14,938 nt of DNA. Origin: Alphaproteobacteria bacterium (GTDB taxonomy: Bacteria; Pseudomonadota; Alphaproteobacteria; UBA6615). The translations under genes were made by a program, and so were the position numbers. Each line of letters starts with the position of its first letter. Within the stretch, counting starts at the first letter, position 1. Below are positions 13,234-14,938 of this stretch, piece by piece. Below the pieces are notes generated by a model. That model had not been told where the DNA came from. It made no database searches and saw only the letters and a program-made list of their open reading frames with translations. The stretch spans positions 1 to 14,938 of the forward strand of contig JABDJY010000442.1 of the NCBI GenBank assembly GCA_013003285.1. The letters run 5' to 3'.

Positions 13234-13276
13234 TGGTAGTGAAAAGAATAGAAGATTTCAGCAAAGGAATAGGTCG

Positions 13277-14938
13277 ATGGCTGCGAGCGAAACAGAGGGC
13301 CCGGTTCTCTACCAGCGCGATGGCGAGATCGCCGTTGTGACCCTCAACAACCCGCCGGTGAACGCATTGGCGAAGGACGTTCGGGTCGCGATGGCGCGCC
13401 ATCTGGAAACCGCCGCCAATGATGACGGGGTGAGCGCGATTGTGCTGTGCGGCAACGGTCGGAACCTTTGCGGCGGCGCTGATATCCGCGAATTCAACAC
13501 GCCGGCGCGCGACGTCAAACCCATGAGCCGCGACCTGATGAACCTGCTGGAAGATTGCGGCAAACCCATCGTGGCGGCGATCCACGGCCCCACCTTGGGC
13601 GGCGGTTTGGAACTGGCCTTAGGCTGTCACTACCGGGTCGCCACCGCCGATGCGCAAATCGGCTTGCCGGAGGTCCTGCGCGGCATCCTGCCCGGCGCTG
13701 GCGGCACCCAGCGCCTGCCGCGCCTGATCGGCCTTGCGCCCGCGATAGACATGATCACCACCGGCATTCCGGTGAACGGCGAAAAAGCAGCCGAGTTGGG
13801 CATCGTCGATGCGGTGGCCACTGGCGATGTGCGCACCGATGCCATTGCCTTCGCCCGCCAGGTGGTCGCCGACAATCGCGGGCCACGGCGGATCAGCGCC
13901 ATGAAGGTGGCCGGCGATGAGGCGGACAACAAGAAGCTGATCGAAGACTACCGGGCGAAGCTGCAAAAAACCTCGCGTGGATTGTTGGCGCCGTTCCATT
14001 GTCTTGAAAGCGTCGCCAATTCGGTCACCATGTCCTTCGATGAAGGCTGGGCGCGCGAGGCGGAGATCAGCCGCACCGCCATGGTCTCGGCTGAATCCCG
14101 CTCGCTGGTCCATGCCTTTTTCGCCGAACGGCAGGTGACCAAGATCCCCGACATCCCCACCGACATCGCGTTGCGGCCGGTCAACAAGGCGGCGATCATC
14201 GGCGCCGGCACCATGGGCGGCGGTATCGCCATGTCGTTCGCCAATGCCGGCATCCCGGTCACGGTCATCGAGGCGAGCCAGGAAAATCTCGACTGGGGCA
14301 TGGATCGCATTGCCGCCAATTACGACGCCACCCGCAAGCGCGGCCGCCTCAGCGACGACGAGATGGCGGCGCGCCTGGGCCGCATTACCCCCTCGACCGA
14401 TTACGCCCATATGGCCGACGCCGACATCGTCATCGAGGCGGTGTTCGAAGAAATGGACGTCAAACGCGCCGTGTTCACCGAGATCGACCGTCTGGCCCGC
14501 GCCGACGCCATTCTCGCCACTAACACCTCGACCCTCGATGTGGACGAGATCGCACAAGTCACCTCGCGGCCGGAAAGCGTGTTGGGCACCCACTTCTTCA
14601 GCCCGGCCAATGTGATGACCCTGCTCGAAGTGGTCCGCGCGGAGGCGACCAGCAAGGATATCGTCGCCTCGGTGATGGCCATGGCCAAGACCATCAACAA
14701 GGTCGGCGTGGTGGTCGGCGTGTGCGACGGTTTCGTCGGCAACCGCATGCTGGCGCCCTATTTCCGCCAGGGCGATTTCCTGGTCGAGGAAGGCGCGCTG
14801 CCGCAAGATGTCGACCGGGTGATCGAGGAATTTGGCTTCCGCATGGGCCCGTTCCGCGTGTCGGATATGGCCGGGCTCGATATCAGTTGGGCCATCGAGA
14901 AACGCCGCGCCGAAACCCGCCCGGCCGATGAACGCTTC
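13277..14938 (+). CDS. Bifunctional enoyl-CoA hydratase/3-hydroxyacyl-CoA dehydrogenase (FadB/FadJ type), 3' truncated
   Basis: 554 codons are present and the frame is open at the window end; family length near 700 aa implies about 140-150 residues are missing. The N-terminal crotonase domain (about 9-190) has the CoA/oxyanion segments NGRNLCGGADI and GPTLGGGLELALG, with E112 and E132 (GLPEVLRG) matching the two catalytic glutamates, 20 residues apart as in FadB. A helical linker follows. The Rossmann NAD domain begins near 302 with GAGTMGGG (309-316), then ATNTSTLDVDEI and catalytic H439 in GTHFFSPANVM. The second HAD domain has begun (GFVGNRM). It should hydrate enoyl-CoA and oxidise the L-3-hydroxyacyl-CoA during beta-oxidation or CoA-ester catabolism of ring-cleavage products. 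AAGGAATAGG precedes the ATG. No thiolase gene is visible; it may lie downstream. Confidence 0.95.
   Translation, partial: MAASETEGPVLYQRDGEIAVVTLNNPPVNALAKDVRVAMARHLETAANDDGVSAIVLCGNGRNLCGGADIREFNTPARDVKPMSRDLMNLLEDCGKPIVAAIHGPTLGGGLELALGCHYRVATADAQIGLPEVLRGILPGAGGTQRLPRLIGLAPAIDMITTGIPVNGEKAAELGIVDAVATGDVRTDAIAFARQVVADNRGPRRISAMKVAGDEADNKKLIEDYRAKLQKTSRGLLAPFHCLESVANSVTMSFDEGWAREAEISRTAMVSAESRSLVHAFFAERQVTKIPDIPTDIALRPVNKAAIIGAGTMGGGIAMSFANAGIPVTVIEASQENLDWGMDRIAANYDATRKRGRLSDDEMAARLGRITPSTDYAHMADADIVIEAVFEEMDVKRAVFTEIDRLARADAILATNTSTLDVDEIAQVTSRPESVLGTHFFSPANVMTLLEVVRAEATSKDIVASVMAMAKTINKVGVVVGVCDGFVGNRMLAPYFRQGDFLVEEGALPQDVDRVIEEFGFRMGPFRVSDMAGLDISWAIEKRRAETRPADERF

Noticed and set aside
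13619..14806. A 395-codon minus-strand frame inside the FadB/FadJ-like gene
   Set aside because: Antisense shadow of a gene with complete catalytic motifs; no domain and an Asp/His/Gly-biased composition.

Overview
The window looks like GC-rich chromosomal DNA from an alphaproteobacterium. The evidence is the strong G/C third-position bias, the tight purine-rich ribosome binding sites, and the gene families present (Mo-hydroxylase in M-S-L order, SLC13 permease, a MerR/short-CDF pair, a FadB/FadJ-type fusion). Order and genus cannot be fixed from this sequence alone. No RNA gene, insertion sequence, CRISPR array or phage gene was found, and no gene-free stretch exceeds 300 bases; the largest are about 4066-4254 and 13115-13276.

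Layout. 1-2988 (+): the 3' end of a flavoprotein subunit, a complete [2Fe-2S] subunit and a complete molybdopterin subunit of an aerobic CO dehydrogenase/xanthine dehydrogenase-type hydroxylase, packed 3 bases apart. 3010-4065 (-): an AI-2E/PerM-type membrane protein converging on it. 4255-6167 (+): a carboxymuconolactone decarboxylase (CMD)-like protein and a luciferase-like (LLM) flavin oxidoreductase, closed by a clear intrinsic terminator. 6228-7398: divergent metal-responsive MerR regulator (-) and a short CDF-like cation transporter (+), sharing an AT-rich dyad operator. 7483-9072 (+): a cytoplasmic gamma-glutamyltransferase-family protein. 9080-10150 (-): an exported alpha/beta hydrolase of the dienelactone-hydrolase type. 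10222-11379 (+): a GST-like protein and a small membrane-anchored protein. 11389-13114 (-): an SLC13-type permease followed by a muconolactone isomerase-like gene. 13277-end (+): an enoyl-CoA hydratase/3-hydroxyacyl-CoA dehydrogenase fusion cut by the window edge.

Taken together this reads as a catabolic and detoxification region: redox enzymes (Mo-hydroxylase, LLM), thiol chemistry (GST, GGT-like), small-ring or lactone chemistry (CMD, muconolactone isomerase-like, DLH-like), an organic-anion permease and beta-oxidation. No single complete pathway can be read from it. The three families named after the beta-ketoadipate pathway are present without its core genes, so shared substrate is inference only. 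I did not find a clearly new multi-gene system. The best leads are the MerR/CDF control region with the unusual CDF metal site, the orphan permease/isomerase pair, and the Mo-hydroxylase whose active-site loop does not match CO dehydrogenase.
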